13,739 nt of DNA from Paracoccaceae bacterium (lineage in GTDB: Bacteria; Pseudomonadota; Alphaproteobacteria; Rhodobacterales; Rhodobacteraceae): positions 1-13,739 of the forward strand of contig RFZH01000039.1 in NCBI GenBank assembly GCA_009920815.1, written 5' to 3'. The notes under the pieces were generated by a model. It was not told where the DNA came from and did no database searches. It saw only the letters and a program-made list of their open reading frames with translations. Shown one piece after another: positions 8,120 to 13,739 of the stretch. The stretch's first letter is position 1. Each line of letters opens with the position of its first letter. Both the position numbers and the translations under genes were made by a program.

Positions 8120-9230
8120 GGGAATAGGGATCCATTGCATCACGCAGCCCATCGCCAAAGGCGTTAAAGGCCAATACTGAAATCACGATCATGCCCACAG
8201 GTGCCATTAGCCATGGCGCGGCTGCAAGCGATTGGAAATCGCGCACTTGGTTCAACATCGTGCCCCATGACACCATCGGCGCTTGGACACCAACACCCAA
8301 AAAGGATAAAAAACTTTCCAGTAGAATGACTTCGGGCAATTGATAGGTCGCCCAAACGATAATATGTGACGACGTATTTGGAACAATATGCCGGCGAATG
8401 ATGCGCCCATCTGAGGCCCCAACCGCAACGGCCGCGCGCACGTAATCCATTGAGCGGATGGAAATAACCTTGCCGCGCAATTCACGCGATAAATCCGCCC
8501 AGCGCAACAACACCAAAATACAGGCAAACATAATAAAGATTGTCATGGGCTCTGCGCGCCGCGGTAAAATAGCCACCAACGCTAGATAAAGCGGTAGGTC
8601 AGGAAAGCTTTTGACGAATTCGACGACGCGCTGAACTATCATGTCAAATGTGCCGCCAAAATAGCCCGACGAAACGCCCACAAACGTGCCGATGAAACAG
8701 GACGCGCCCATGACCAAAAGCCCCATCAACATGGTGATACGGGTCCCGATCAACATGCGCGAAAATACGTCACGCCCCAAAGAGTCTGTGCCAATCAAGT
8801 GCACAAACGATCCGTCCGTTGTGCCAATCAAGTGCCTGTCAAACTCTATCCCTAGGAATGTCCACGGATCCCCTTTGACAAAAAACGCCAATTCACGAAC
8901 ATCATTTGGATCTGATACAAAGGTGATCTCGTAAGTGACCGGATCCATTTCTTCGGCGTATCCCATCACATAGGGTCGCGTGAGCCCGCCGTCTGGCGCA
9001 AAAATATGGATCATTTGCGGGGGAGAATAGATTGTCTTGCGATCTTTGGTTTCTGGATGGTAGGGCGCAATAAATTCGGCAAACACGGCAGTGAACAGAA
9101 TGAACACACAGGCAACCAAACCGATCATGCCATAACGGTTGCGCACAAAGCGGCGGCGTACCAATTGCCAGTAAGACAGATTGGCCCCTGATGTGATCGC
9201 TTCGGCGTTTTGGGAAAAATCAACCATCAT
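8112..9230 (-). CDS. ABC transporter permease, OppC/DppC type
   Basis: This is a 372-residue inner-membrane permease, longer than ordinary OppC/DppC (about 300). After the N-terminal basic segment and first membrane helix (about 35-55), there is an extra external stretch of roughly 80-90 residues before the TDSLGRDVFSR motif near 150, where the usual core begins. The cytoplasmic EAA loop that contacts the ATPase is recognisable (YVRAAVAVGASDGRIIRRHI and the following PN). Similar enlarged permeases pair with large binding proteins in this transporter class. AGG lies 5 bases before the first of two adjacent ATG codons (9230 or 9227); either could be used. The gene overlaps the ATPase start by 8 bp and lies 6 bp after the OppB-type gene. 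It forms a heterodimeric channel with that protein. Confidence 0.92.
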   Translation of the reverse strand: MMVDFSQNAEAITSGANLSYWQLVRRRFVRNRYGMIGLVACVFILFTAVFAEFIAPYHPETKDRKTIYSPPQMIHIFAPDGGLTRPYVMGYAEEMDPVTYEITFVSDPNDVRELAFFVKGDPWTFLGIEFDRHLIGTTDGSFVHLIGTDSLGRDVFSRMLIGTRITMLMGLLVMGASCFIGTFVGVSSGYFGGTFDMIVQRVVEFVKSFPDLPLYLALVAILPRRAEPMTIFIMFACILVLLRWADLSRELRGKVISIRSMDYVRAAVAVGASDGRIIRRHIVPNTSSHIIVWATYQLPEVILLESFLSFLGVGVQAPMVSWGTMLNQVRDFQSLAAAPWLMAPVGMIVISVLAFNAFGDGLRDAMDPYSHD

Positions 9231-9236
9231 ATCCGC

Positions 9237-10259
9237 CTATGACTTGCTCAGCGTTGCGCGACGTACACGCGGATCTAAAAGAGCCAGCAGAATGTCTGCA
9301 AAGATGTTGCCAATGACCAAAAGCACCGCAACCATCATAAAGATCGCCGACACCACATACATATCGCGATCACCGACCGATGATAGGATCAATGGCCCAA
9401 GCGTAGGTATGCCCAACACAATGGCAATTTCGATTTCCCCCTTGATCATATAGTCAAAGCGGCTGCCTAAATTCATAATGATGGGGTGTAATGCATTCGG
9501 GACGGCGTGTTTGAACAAAACCTTGCCGCGTGACAGCCCCTTGGCCCGAGCAGTTTCAATGTATTGCATGTTCATTACATCCAATAGATTGCCCCGCATC
9601 ATTCGCGTCGTATAAGCCTGACCTGCCCAAACTGAGACAAAAAGAACGGGCCAGACGTGTTTTAGAAAATCGACAAATTTTGCCCAAGTCCAATGATCTT
9701 GTAAAATGAATTCGGCCGAATTGATGGCACCGATATAGGGTGAATGCCAGACAATGGCCAACAAATACAGAATAACCAAGGACACAACGAATTTCGGAAT
9801 CACTATACCCAAAAACGCAACCAGCGTCGCGATGTTATCGCCCAGTCTATATTGGTTGGTGGCCGCATAAATCCCCAATAAGACTCCAATTGTTTGTCCT
9901 AAGATCAATGTCATAATGGCCAATAATAAAGTACGGGGCAGGCGGGTTCCGATCACGTCGACAACCGGACGGTTTTGTTCGAACGACATCCCGAAATCAC
10001 CTGCAAAAACGATGTTTTTCAACCATGACAGATATTGCATCACCATGGATTGATCCAATCCCAAACGTTCACGCATGATCATGGCTTGTGGCAAAAGTTC
10101 GTCATAGGATTTGCCCGTTTGTGCCGATGTATTCGCGATCCACGTGTCCACAAAGTCGCCTGGAACGGCCAGAATAATTGCAAAAGAAACAATCGAGATG
10201 CCGATCAACAAAGGGATCGCAACCAAAACTCTTTTTGCAAAAAAGACCAAGAAATCCAC
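9237..10259 (-). CDS. ABC transporter permease, OppB/DppB type
   Basis: This is a 340-residue inner-membrane protein with the standard OppB/DppB layout. The first membrane helix lies at about residues 9-32, followed by a large periplasmic loop containing RERLGLDQ and FGMSFEQNRPV. The core helices follow, and the EAA coupling loop is ARAKGLSRGKVLFKHAVPNA. It should form the second half of the channel with the OppC-type protein. The start is a GTG (complement of 10257-10259) with an AGGAG ribosome-binding site 6 bases upstream, so the unusual start codon is well supported. A 74-bp gap containing a hairpin separates it from the binding-protein gene, consistent with lower expression than the binding protein. 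Confidence 0.93.
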   Translation of the reverse strand: MDFLVFFAKRVLVAIPLLIGISIVSFAIILAVPGDFVDTWIANTSAQTGKSYDELLPQAMIMRERLGLDQSMVMQYLSWLKNIVFAGDFGMSFEQNRPVVDVIGTRLPRTLLLAIMTLILGQTIGVLLGIYAATNQYRLGDNIATLVAFLGIVIPKFVVSLVILYLLAIVWHSPYIGAINSAEFILQDHWTWAKFVDFLKHVWPVLFVSVWAGQAYTTRMMRGNLLDVMNMQYIETARAKGLSRGKVLFKHAVPNALHPIIMNLGSRFDYMIKGEIEIAIVLGIPTLGPLILSSVGDRDMYVVSAIFMMVAVLLVIGNIFADILLALLDPRVRRATLSKS

Positions 10260-10265
10260 ACGCGG

Positions 10266-10270
10266 CTCCT
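10266..10270 (-). promoter_or_regulatory. Ribosome-binding site supporting the permease GTG start
   Basis: AGGAG on the minus strand, 6 bases before the GTG at 10257-10259. It supports GTG as the true start where no ATG is available. Confidence 0.65.
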
Positions 10271-10293
10271 AAGGATAGCAAAGGGAAAGGGTA

Positions 10294-10317
10294 GTCTGGC
10301 AGGTTGCCCCGCCAGAC
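10294..10317 (-). promoter_or_regulatory. Intercistronic hairpin between binding-protein and permease genes
   Basis: GTCTGGC (10294-10300) and GCCAGAC (10311-10317) form a perfect 7-bp stem. In the transcript the loop can pair further (GGG with CCU around CAA, with one bulged G). The sequence after it is pyrimidine-rich but lacks a run of U, so it is more likely an mRNA-stabilising or attenuating hairpin than a full terminator. By analogy with malE-malF, it would allow high binding-protein and lower permease expression. Confidence 0.55.
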
Positions 10318-10333
10318 CAAGGGAAACGATTGC

Positions 10334-12355
10334 TTAGTATTCTGCAACCGTGTTCGGGAGGAGTTCCGAAATTTGTTGGTCTGCAGGAACCCACAGACGT
10401 TCGCGAATAACGCTATCCTCGGCCCATTCGTACATGAATACGGGTGTGCCAGGATGTGCGTTTTTCACGCGCTTGTTCACCAGCAATGCGGCTGGAATTT
10501 GCACGAGGCCAACGTTGTAGATGTTTTCCGACAAAATCGTTTGCATGCGATCTGCGTAACCCGCTTGGGCTGCTGCATCATCGGTTGCATTGAATTTTGT
10601 GACCAAATCCGCCAGTTCCGCTTCGAATGGCAACATATCACGTCCCTCTGCACCGGTTAGGTGGAACGCGGGACAAATGTCAGAAACGGGCAAGTTTCCA
10701 CATGTTTCGCGCGTCGGCAGGATAAAGTTGGCGCGTTGCAAAATCGCGGTGAAATCACCCGAGTTGCGCATCGGATCAAAGCTGGTTTCATCAACAGACT
10801 TTGGCAGCACGCGAATGCCCACCTCGGCCAATTGTGATGTCACTGCATCAACCTGTTTGCGGTCATCATTCCGCTGCGCTTTATAGACCATGTCGATCAC
10901 CAGATCGTCACCAGTGCCCGGCAAGTTCAACACGCCGTTTCCGTCAGTATCTTTTAGGCCGAGACCCGCCAAGATTTCGGCAGCAGACGCTTGGTCAAAC
11001 GGTGTGTAGAATGTTGCTGAGGCTTTGTAATATGGCGATCCGCTGGCAAAGCCACCCATGTAGGGATAGGCAAACGGACCACGCGCCAATGCTTGGCCAA
11101 CCGCATCACGATCAATCGCGTGGCTCATGGCCTTGCGGAAATCAAGATTGCGGAACAGATTGCGCAGTTCTTTGTCGTAGTCCGATGCAGCCATATTCGC
11201 GGCATAGTTCAGTTCAATCCGCCACGCCAATGTGCGCGGACCGAATTTGGCCGAAACTGGCGCGCTTGGGTCTTGGCTCTGCTTTAGGGCTTCTACAAAG
11301 TTGCCTGGGTTTTCCATGTTTGAAAAATCACCAGTACCGGCAACGGCTTGGGTAGTACGATCATCCCATGTGGTCAGTTTAAAGTGCATCTCATTGATGT
11401 ACGGCAACTGATTGCCTGCTTCGTCAACTTTCCAATAATAGGGGTTGCGTCGCATGATGACGATTTCGTCCGGGCGGTGTTCAACAGGAACCCATGCGCC
11501 CATCACAGGGATTGGAACGTTGTCTGATGGCATCGCGTTCAGATAATCATCATAGCTTGCCGCGCTGTTATACTTTGGATGTTTATCTTTCAAAATATGG
11601 CTTGGGCCAGGGCAACCTTGGATATAAGCCAATCCTTCGATTAACGTATTTGATTGCGCGGAGGGAAAGATGAATTTGAACGTGTAATCGTCGATCACCT
11701 CGAGTTTTGCGCCACCGCCAAAACCACCTGCGGTTATACGGGATGCGACATTGGTATCTTCGACGTTGTCATTATACCAAAACGCAATGTCTTGGGTGTC
11801 AAATGGATCACCATCAGACCATTTTGCCCCTTCGATCAGGTGCATGGTCAATTCGGTCATATCCGAATTCCATTCCCAGCTCTTTGCAAGGTTGGGGAGC
11901 GGACCTGATTGTTCTTCGGATTTGATTTGCCAGCGTGGACCTTGGCGCACAAGACATTCTTGCACCGCCATGTTGATACCGCCCCAGCCTTGGTGTTGTC
12001 CGGCAAGCCAGTTAAAGCCTTCTGGACGGCCACCAATGACATGGCGGAACACGCCACCGTATTCACCCAATCCATCCACCATTGCGCCTGTTTTGAAAAC
12101 AACAGGTTCTTTTGGCAGACGTTCATTCACAGGTGGCAATTTTCCCGCAGCGACCAACGCGTCTAGAAACGGTGCTTGGTTATATTGCGGCAATGCTTTG
12201 TAGGTATAAAGGTCATCGCGCCCGATTAATTCATACTGGACGCCTGATAGGCTTTTTTCTTCGGGCATCTTATCAGCAATGGCTGGCGAGGCGACCAAAG
12301 CGGCCCCACACACACCCGCCATCAAAGACCCGAGCAGTGGTTTCGAATATGTCAT
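10334..12355 (-). CDS. Periplasmic substrate-binding protein, SBP_bac_5 family (AgpA-like)
   Basis: This 673-residue extracellular solute-binding protein of family 5 is larger than typical OppA/DppA (about 500-550). A Sec signal peptide is visible: a Lys near the start, a hydrophobic core at about 7-22 and ASPAIA ahead of a likely cut after Ala27. Cys16 is not in a proper lipobox (Val precedes it), so a soluble periplasmic protein is favoured. The family segment LTMHLIEGAKWSDGDPF, where the ligand-binding lobe begins, is clear. Known relatives bind peptides, but S. meliloti AgpA, from the same superfamily, serves alpha-galactosides; the downstream melA and GH42 genes suggest a galactoside ligand here. 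The ATG at 12353-12355 has a strong GGGAGGA ribosome-binding site 6 bases upstream (12362-12368), fitting a highly expressed first gene. It is transcribed away from the AraC-type gene. Confidence 0.93.
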   Translation of the reverse strand: MTYSKPLLGSLMAGVCGAALVASPAIADKMPEEKSLSGVQYELIGRDDLYTYKALPQYNQAPFLDALVAAGKLPPVNERLPKEPVVFKTGAMVDGLGEYGGVFRHVIGGRPEGFNWLAGQHQGWGGINMAVQECLVRQGPRWQIKSEEQSGPLPNLAKSWEWNSDMTELTMHLIEGAKWSDGDPFDTQDIAFWYNDNVEDTNVASRITAGGFGGGAKLEVIDDYTFKFIFPSAQSNTLIEGLAYIQGCPGPSHILKDKHPKYNSAASYDDYLNAMPSDNVPIPVMGAWVPVEHRPDEIVIMRRNPYYWKVDEAGNQLPYINEMHFKLTTWDDRTTQAVAGTGDFSNMENPGNFVEALKQSQDPSAPVSAKFGPRTLAWRIELNYAANMAASDYDKELRNLFRNLDFRKAMSHAIDRDAVGQALARGPFAYPYMGGFASGSPYYKASATFYTPFDQASAAEILAGLGLKDTDGNGVLNLPGTGDDLVIDMVYKAQRNDDRKQVDAVTSQLAEVGIRVLPKSVDETSFDPMRNSGDFTAILQRANFILPTRETCGNLPVSDICPAFHLTGAEGRDMLPFEAELADLVTKFNATDDAAAQAGYADRMQTILSENIYNVGLVQIPAALLVNKRVKNAHPGTPVFMYEWAEDSVIRERLWVPADQQISELLPNTVAEY

Positions 12356-12489
12356 AGTGTTTCCTCCCTATAGACTCGTATATTGACGCATGAATTTTCT
12401 GGAAATACTTCCTGATTTTTGCTATTAATTTCCGGAAAATGCCCATTTATTATCGAATAATTTTTTGGATGGTTTAGGGAATTATCAGT
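12356..12489. promoter_or_regulatory. Divergent control region between operon and regulator
   Basis: This 134-bp AT-rich gap holds the leader regions of both the leftward operon and the rightward AraC-type gene. It contains the paired repeat at 12394-12440 and the strong operon ribosome-binding site at 12362-12368. The regulator's weaker AGGGA lies 9 bases before its ATG. Clear consensus -35/-10 boxes are not visible for either direction; for the operon, TATACG or TATAGG near 12370-12385 are possible weak -10 boxes lying just downstream of the repeat, which would fit an activator-dependent promoter. That placement is inference. Confidence 0.6.
12394..12440. promoter_or_regulatory. Candidate operator: paired 13-bp inverted repeat
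   Basis: ATTTTCTGGAAAT (12394-12406) and ATTTCCGGAAAAT (12428-12440) are reverse complements at 12 of 13 positions. Each is itself a near palindrome on TTTCCGGAAA. Their centres are 33 bp apart, close to three helical turns, so both would face the same side of the DNA. Position and symmetry suggest binding sites for a dimeric regulator, perhaps the neighbouring AraC-type protein, although AraC proteins more often use direct repeats; another regulator is possible. Confidence 0.5.
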
Positions 12490-13344
12490 ATGAAATCAGT
12501 ACACAAATCAAAAGCTAGCGCTGCACCTGATCCATCCGATGTGATTCCATATTCCGAACAGGTGGATCAGACACGTGTGCCGCCCGCGAATGCATTCATC
12601 ATTGAACGTCATCAACCCAAGATGTTTGATGCGCCATATCATCATCATACGTCTATCGAATTGAATTTTTTACAAAATTGTGGAATGGAGTATTCATTCT
12701 CGGGGCAATCCGCACGGCTGGCCTCGGATCATTTGACAGTTTTCTGGGGGGCTGCGCCGCATCGGGTCAATGATGTTGTCGGCAAAGGACAAATCACCAA
12801 TATTTATTTATCATTGGGACAGTTTTTGCGTTGGGGTTTGCCGTCTGAGTTGGTTAATACTGTCCTTGCTGGCAACGTGATTTCGGTGAAACAAACCAAT
12901 CCCAGCGACGCGATCATGATGGATCGTTTGTATCAAGAACGTCAAAATACATCTATGGCGTGGCGGCGGACACATTTATCAGAAATTGAAACACGATTGC
13001 GGCGCATGGCACTTGAGGGGTGGCAAACTTTGATGACCTTTAACAATGCCCCAAAGCAGATGGAGATCACATCAAAATCTATGTTGCGGGTTGAGGCAAT
13101 GTTAAGCTTTATCGCGTCACATTACACAATCCAGATTAATGTCGCGGATATCGCGTCGGCGGCCAATCTGTCTGTGGGGCGGGCAGGGCACCTGTTTCGC
13201 CAAGTCATGGGCGTGGGATTGAAACAACAATTGTTGCGCGCGCGATTATCACATTCTCGGATGTTATTGACCGAAACCGATGCAAAGTGCGTTTTACGAT
13301 GCGTTTACGAAAAACACCGGATTATCACCCGCGCAATACCGTGA
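12490..13344 (+). CDS. AraC-family regulator, C-terminus disrupted
   Basis: The open frame gives 284 residues. The N-terminal cupin-like ligand-binding domain is recognisable at about 45-115 (PYHHHTSIELNF, then a turn and WGAAPHRV). The first helix-turn-helix is intact at about 218-239 (VADIASAANLSVGRAGHLFR), followed by the linker helix to LLTETDAK. After Lys266 the frame departs from the family: the last 18 residues are unrelated and the second helix-turn-helix is missing. Its expected end reads in the next frame (13286-13393). As written the protein should bind DNA poorly, since AraC domains use both helix-turn-helix units. Its divergent position suggests it once controlled, or in a related strain controls, the galactoside operon. 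The ATG at 12490 has AGGGA 9 bases upstream. The alternative to a real lesion is an assembly or sequencing error. Confidence 0.88.
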   Translation: MKSVHKSKASAAPDPSDVIPYSEQVDQTRVPPANAFIIERHQPKMFDAPYHHHTSIELNFLQNCGMEYSFSGQSARLASDHLTVFWGAAPHRVNDVVGKGQITNIYLSLGQFLRWGLPSELVNTVLAGNVISVKQTNPSDAIMMDRLYQERQNTSMAWRRTHLSEIETRLRRMALEGWQTLMTFNNAPKQMEITSKSMLRVEAMLSFIASHYTIQINVADIASAANLSVGRAGHLFRQVMGVGLKQQLLRARLSHSRMLLTETDAKCVLRCVYEKHRIITRAIP

Positions 13345-13393
13345 ACGTGGCCGCCGCAGCAGCCCGTTTGTGTCCGAGCATAGTTCACTATAA
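13286..13393 (+). pseudogene. Out-of-frame C-terminal remnant of the AraC-type regulator
   Basis: Shifted by one base relative to the main frame, this stretch reads SAFYDAFTKNTGLSPAQYRE and continues to a TAA at 13391-13393. That is the standard end of an AraC helix-turn-helix domain (FYDAFTKNTGLSPAQYR). Compared with the family, about 13-14 residues containing the A-x-x-x-GF helix start are absent between DAK and SAFY. The frames imply loss of a number of bases equal to 2 modulo 3, for example 41. Confidence 0.8.
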
Positions 13394-13402
13394 AATTTTT
13401 TT
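13380..13402 (+). terminator. Weak candidate terminator after the regulator
   Basis: ATAGTTCACTAT (13380-13391) could form a short weak stem and is followed, after four A, by seven T (13396-13402). The stem is only 4-5 bp and AT-rich, so efficiency is doubtful. Confidence 0.25.
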
Positions 13403-13473
13403 GCCCATGATGTTGTCATTGCGCACCTATTGCGGCACAGATCATCCCAAAACTTTGTCCTGCGAGCGCGTAT

Positions 13474-13739
13474 ATGTTTTCTGTAAAACTTGCCCATCTG
13501 ATTTTGGCCTTTGTATGCGCCACGGCAGGGGCGATGCTGTTTACATATCTTGGCGTTCCTGCGGCGACCTTAACAGGGGCGACCGCTGCGGTCACGCTCT
13601 TGGCTCTTAGTGGTATTGATGTCAGCTTTTCGGTGCCACTGCGTAACGCAACCATTTTGGTTCTGGGTATTAATATTGGCGCTGCAGTTTCACCCGAAGC
13701 CATCCAGGCCGCAATTACGTGGCCATTAAGCCTTGGAAT
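13474..13739 (+). CDS. AbrB-family membrane protein, N-terminal part
   Basis: The frame opens at ATG 13474 and runs 88 codons to the window edge with no stop. No in-frame ATG, GTG or TTG start lies between here and the preceding in-frame stop (13408-13410), so this start is firm although only a weak GCGAG lies upstream. The product begins with a hydrophobic helix (LAHLILAFVCATAGAMLF), then GVPAATLTGATAAV and PLRNATILVLGINIGAAVSPE. This pattern of helix, LP/VPA-type gate segment and LVLGIxxGA-xxxP matches the first repeat of the AbrB duplication family of inner-membrane proteins (distinct from the AbrB transcription factor), whose transport role is poorly defined. It lies 80 bp after the regulator remnant, same strand, with no evident link to galactoside use. 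Confidence 0.75.
   Translation, partial: MFSVKLAHLILAFVCATAGAMLFTYLGVPAATLTGATAAVTLLALSGIDVSFSVPLRNATILVLGINIGAAVSPEAIQAAITWPLSLG

Noticed and set aside
8120..8158. Longer ATPase start giving 13 extra residues
   Set aside because: The extra residues merely translate the permease C-terminal region in another frame; the ATG at 8119 gives the normal family N-terminus and a usual coupling overlap.
10801..11355. A 184-codon open frame on the plus strand
   Set aside because: It lies wholly antisense to the clear binding-protein gene, has low-complexity Arg/Cys/Ser-rich composition and no recognisable domain.
11751..12203. A 150-codon open frame on the plus strand
   Set aside because: It is antisense to the N-terminal half of the binding protein with no family similarity or good ribosome-binding site.
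12304..12309. Possible lipoprotein cysteine (Cys16) in the binding-protein signal peptide
   Set aside because: The residue before Cys is Val rather than Gly/Ala/Ser, and a good signal peptidase I site (AIA, residue 27) follows, so a lipoprotein is unlikely.
13409..13610. Plus-strand frame starting at the ATG near 13407-13412, upstream of the AbrB-type gene
   Set aside because: Its frame differs from the AbrB-family frame and gives a Cys-rich sequence with no family match; it overlaps the well-recognised membrane protein.

Overview
The window looks like part of a chromosome or large replicon from a marine alphaproteobacterium, most likely Rhodobacterales (Roseobacter group). The evidence is protein style only: a Roseobacter-like AraC regulator and AbrB-family membrane protein, and a sugar locus resembling alphaproteobacterial alpha-galactoside loci. 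The G+C content looks moderate, near 50% by eye. No RNA genes, insertion sequences or CRISPR arrays were seen.

Layout. Nearly all of it is one long leftward (minus-strand) operon transcribed from a divergent control region at 12356-12489. In transcription order it encodes: a periplasmic binding protein (10334-12355), two Opp/Dpp-type permeases (9237-10259 and 8112-9230), a double ATPase (6506-8119), a MelA-type GH4 alpha-galactosidase (5109-6485), a tryptophan-halogenase-family flavoprotein (3552-5105), an SDR sugar-dehydrogenase-like protein (2780-3550) and a GH42 beta-galactosidase (819-2756). Junctions from the first permease onward range from an 8-bp overlap to 23 bp. After a gap of about 110 bp come a VOC-family protein (140-706) and the start of another gene (1-87, cut by the window edge). 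On the plus strand, an AraC-family regulator (12490 onward) is divergent from the operon, followed by the start of an AbrB-family membrane protein (13474 to the edge).

How the genes fit together. The ABC transporter belongs to the oligopeptide family, but its operon partners are two cytoplasmic galactosidases with opposite anomeric specificity. The simplest reading is uptake of an intact galactoside followed by intracellular hydrolysis at alpha- and beta-galactosyl bonds, with a XylB-like SDR as a possible sugar dehydrogenase. This resembles the alpha-galactoside (agp/melA) locus of Sinorhizobium meliloti. Carrying both enzymes would also suit digalactosylglycerol, the headgroup of a thylakoid lipid; that is a hypothesis, not something the sequence proves.

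Most noteworthy points: (1) the AraC regulator has lost the start of its second helix-turn-helix to an apparent small deletion plus frameshift, and its old C-terminus is still readable in the next frame; (2) the SDR has Asn where the catalytic Lys of YxxxK should be; (3) a halogenase-family protein with all hallmark residues sits inside a sugar catabolic operon; (4) the divergent promoter carries a 12/13-matching inverted repeat, a good operator candidate; (5) a hairpin lies between the binding-protein gene and the first permease gene.
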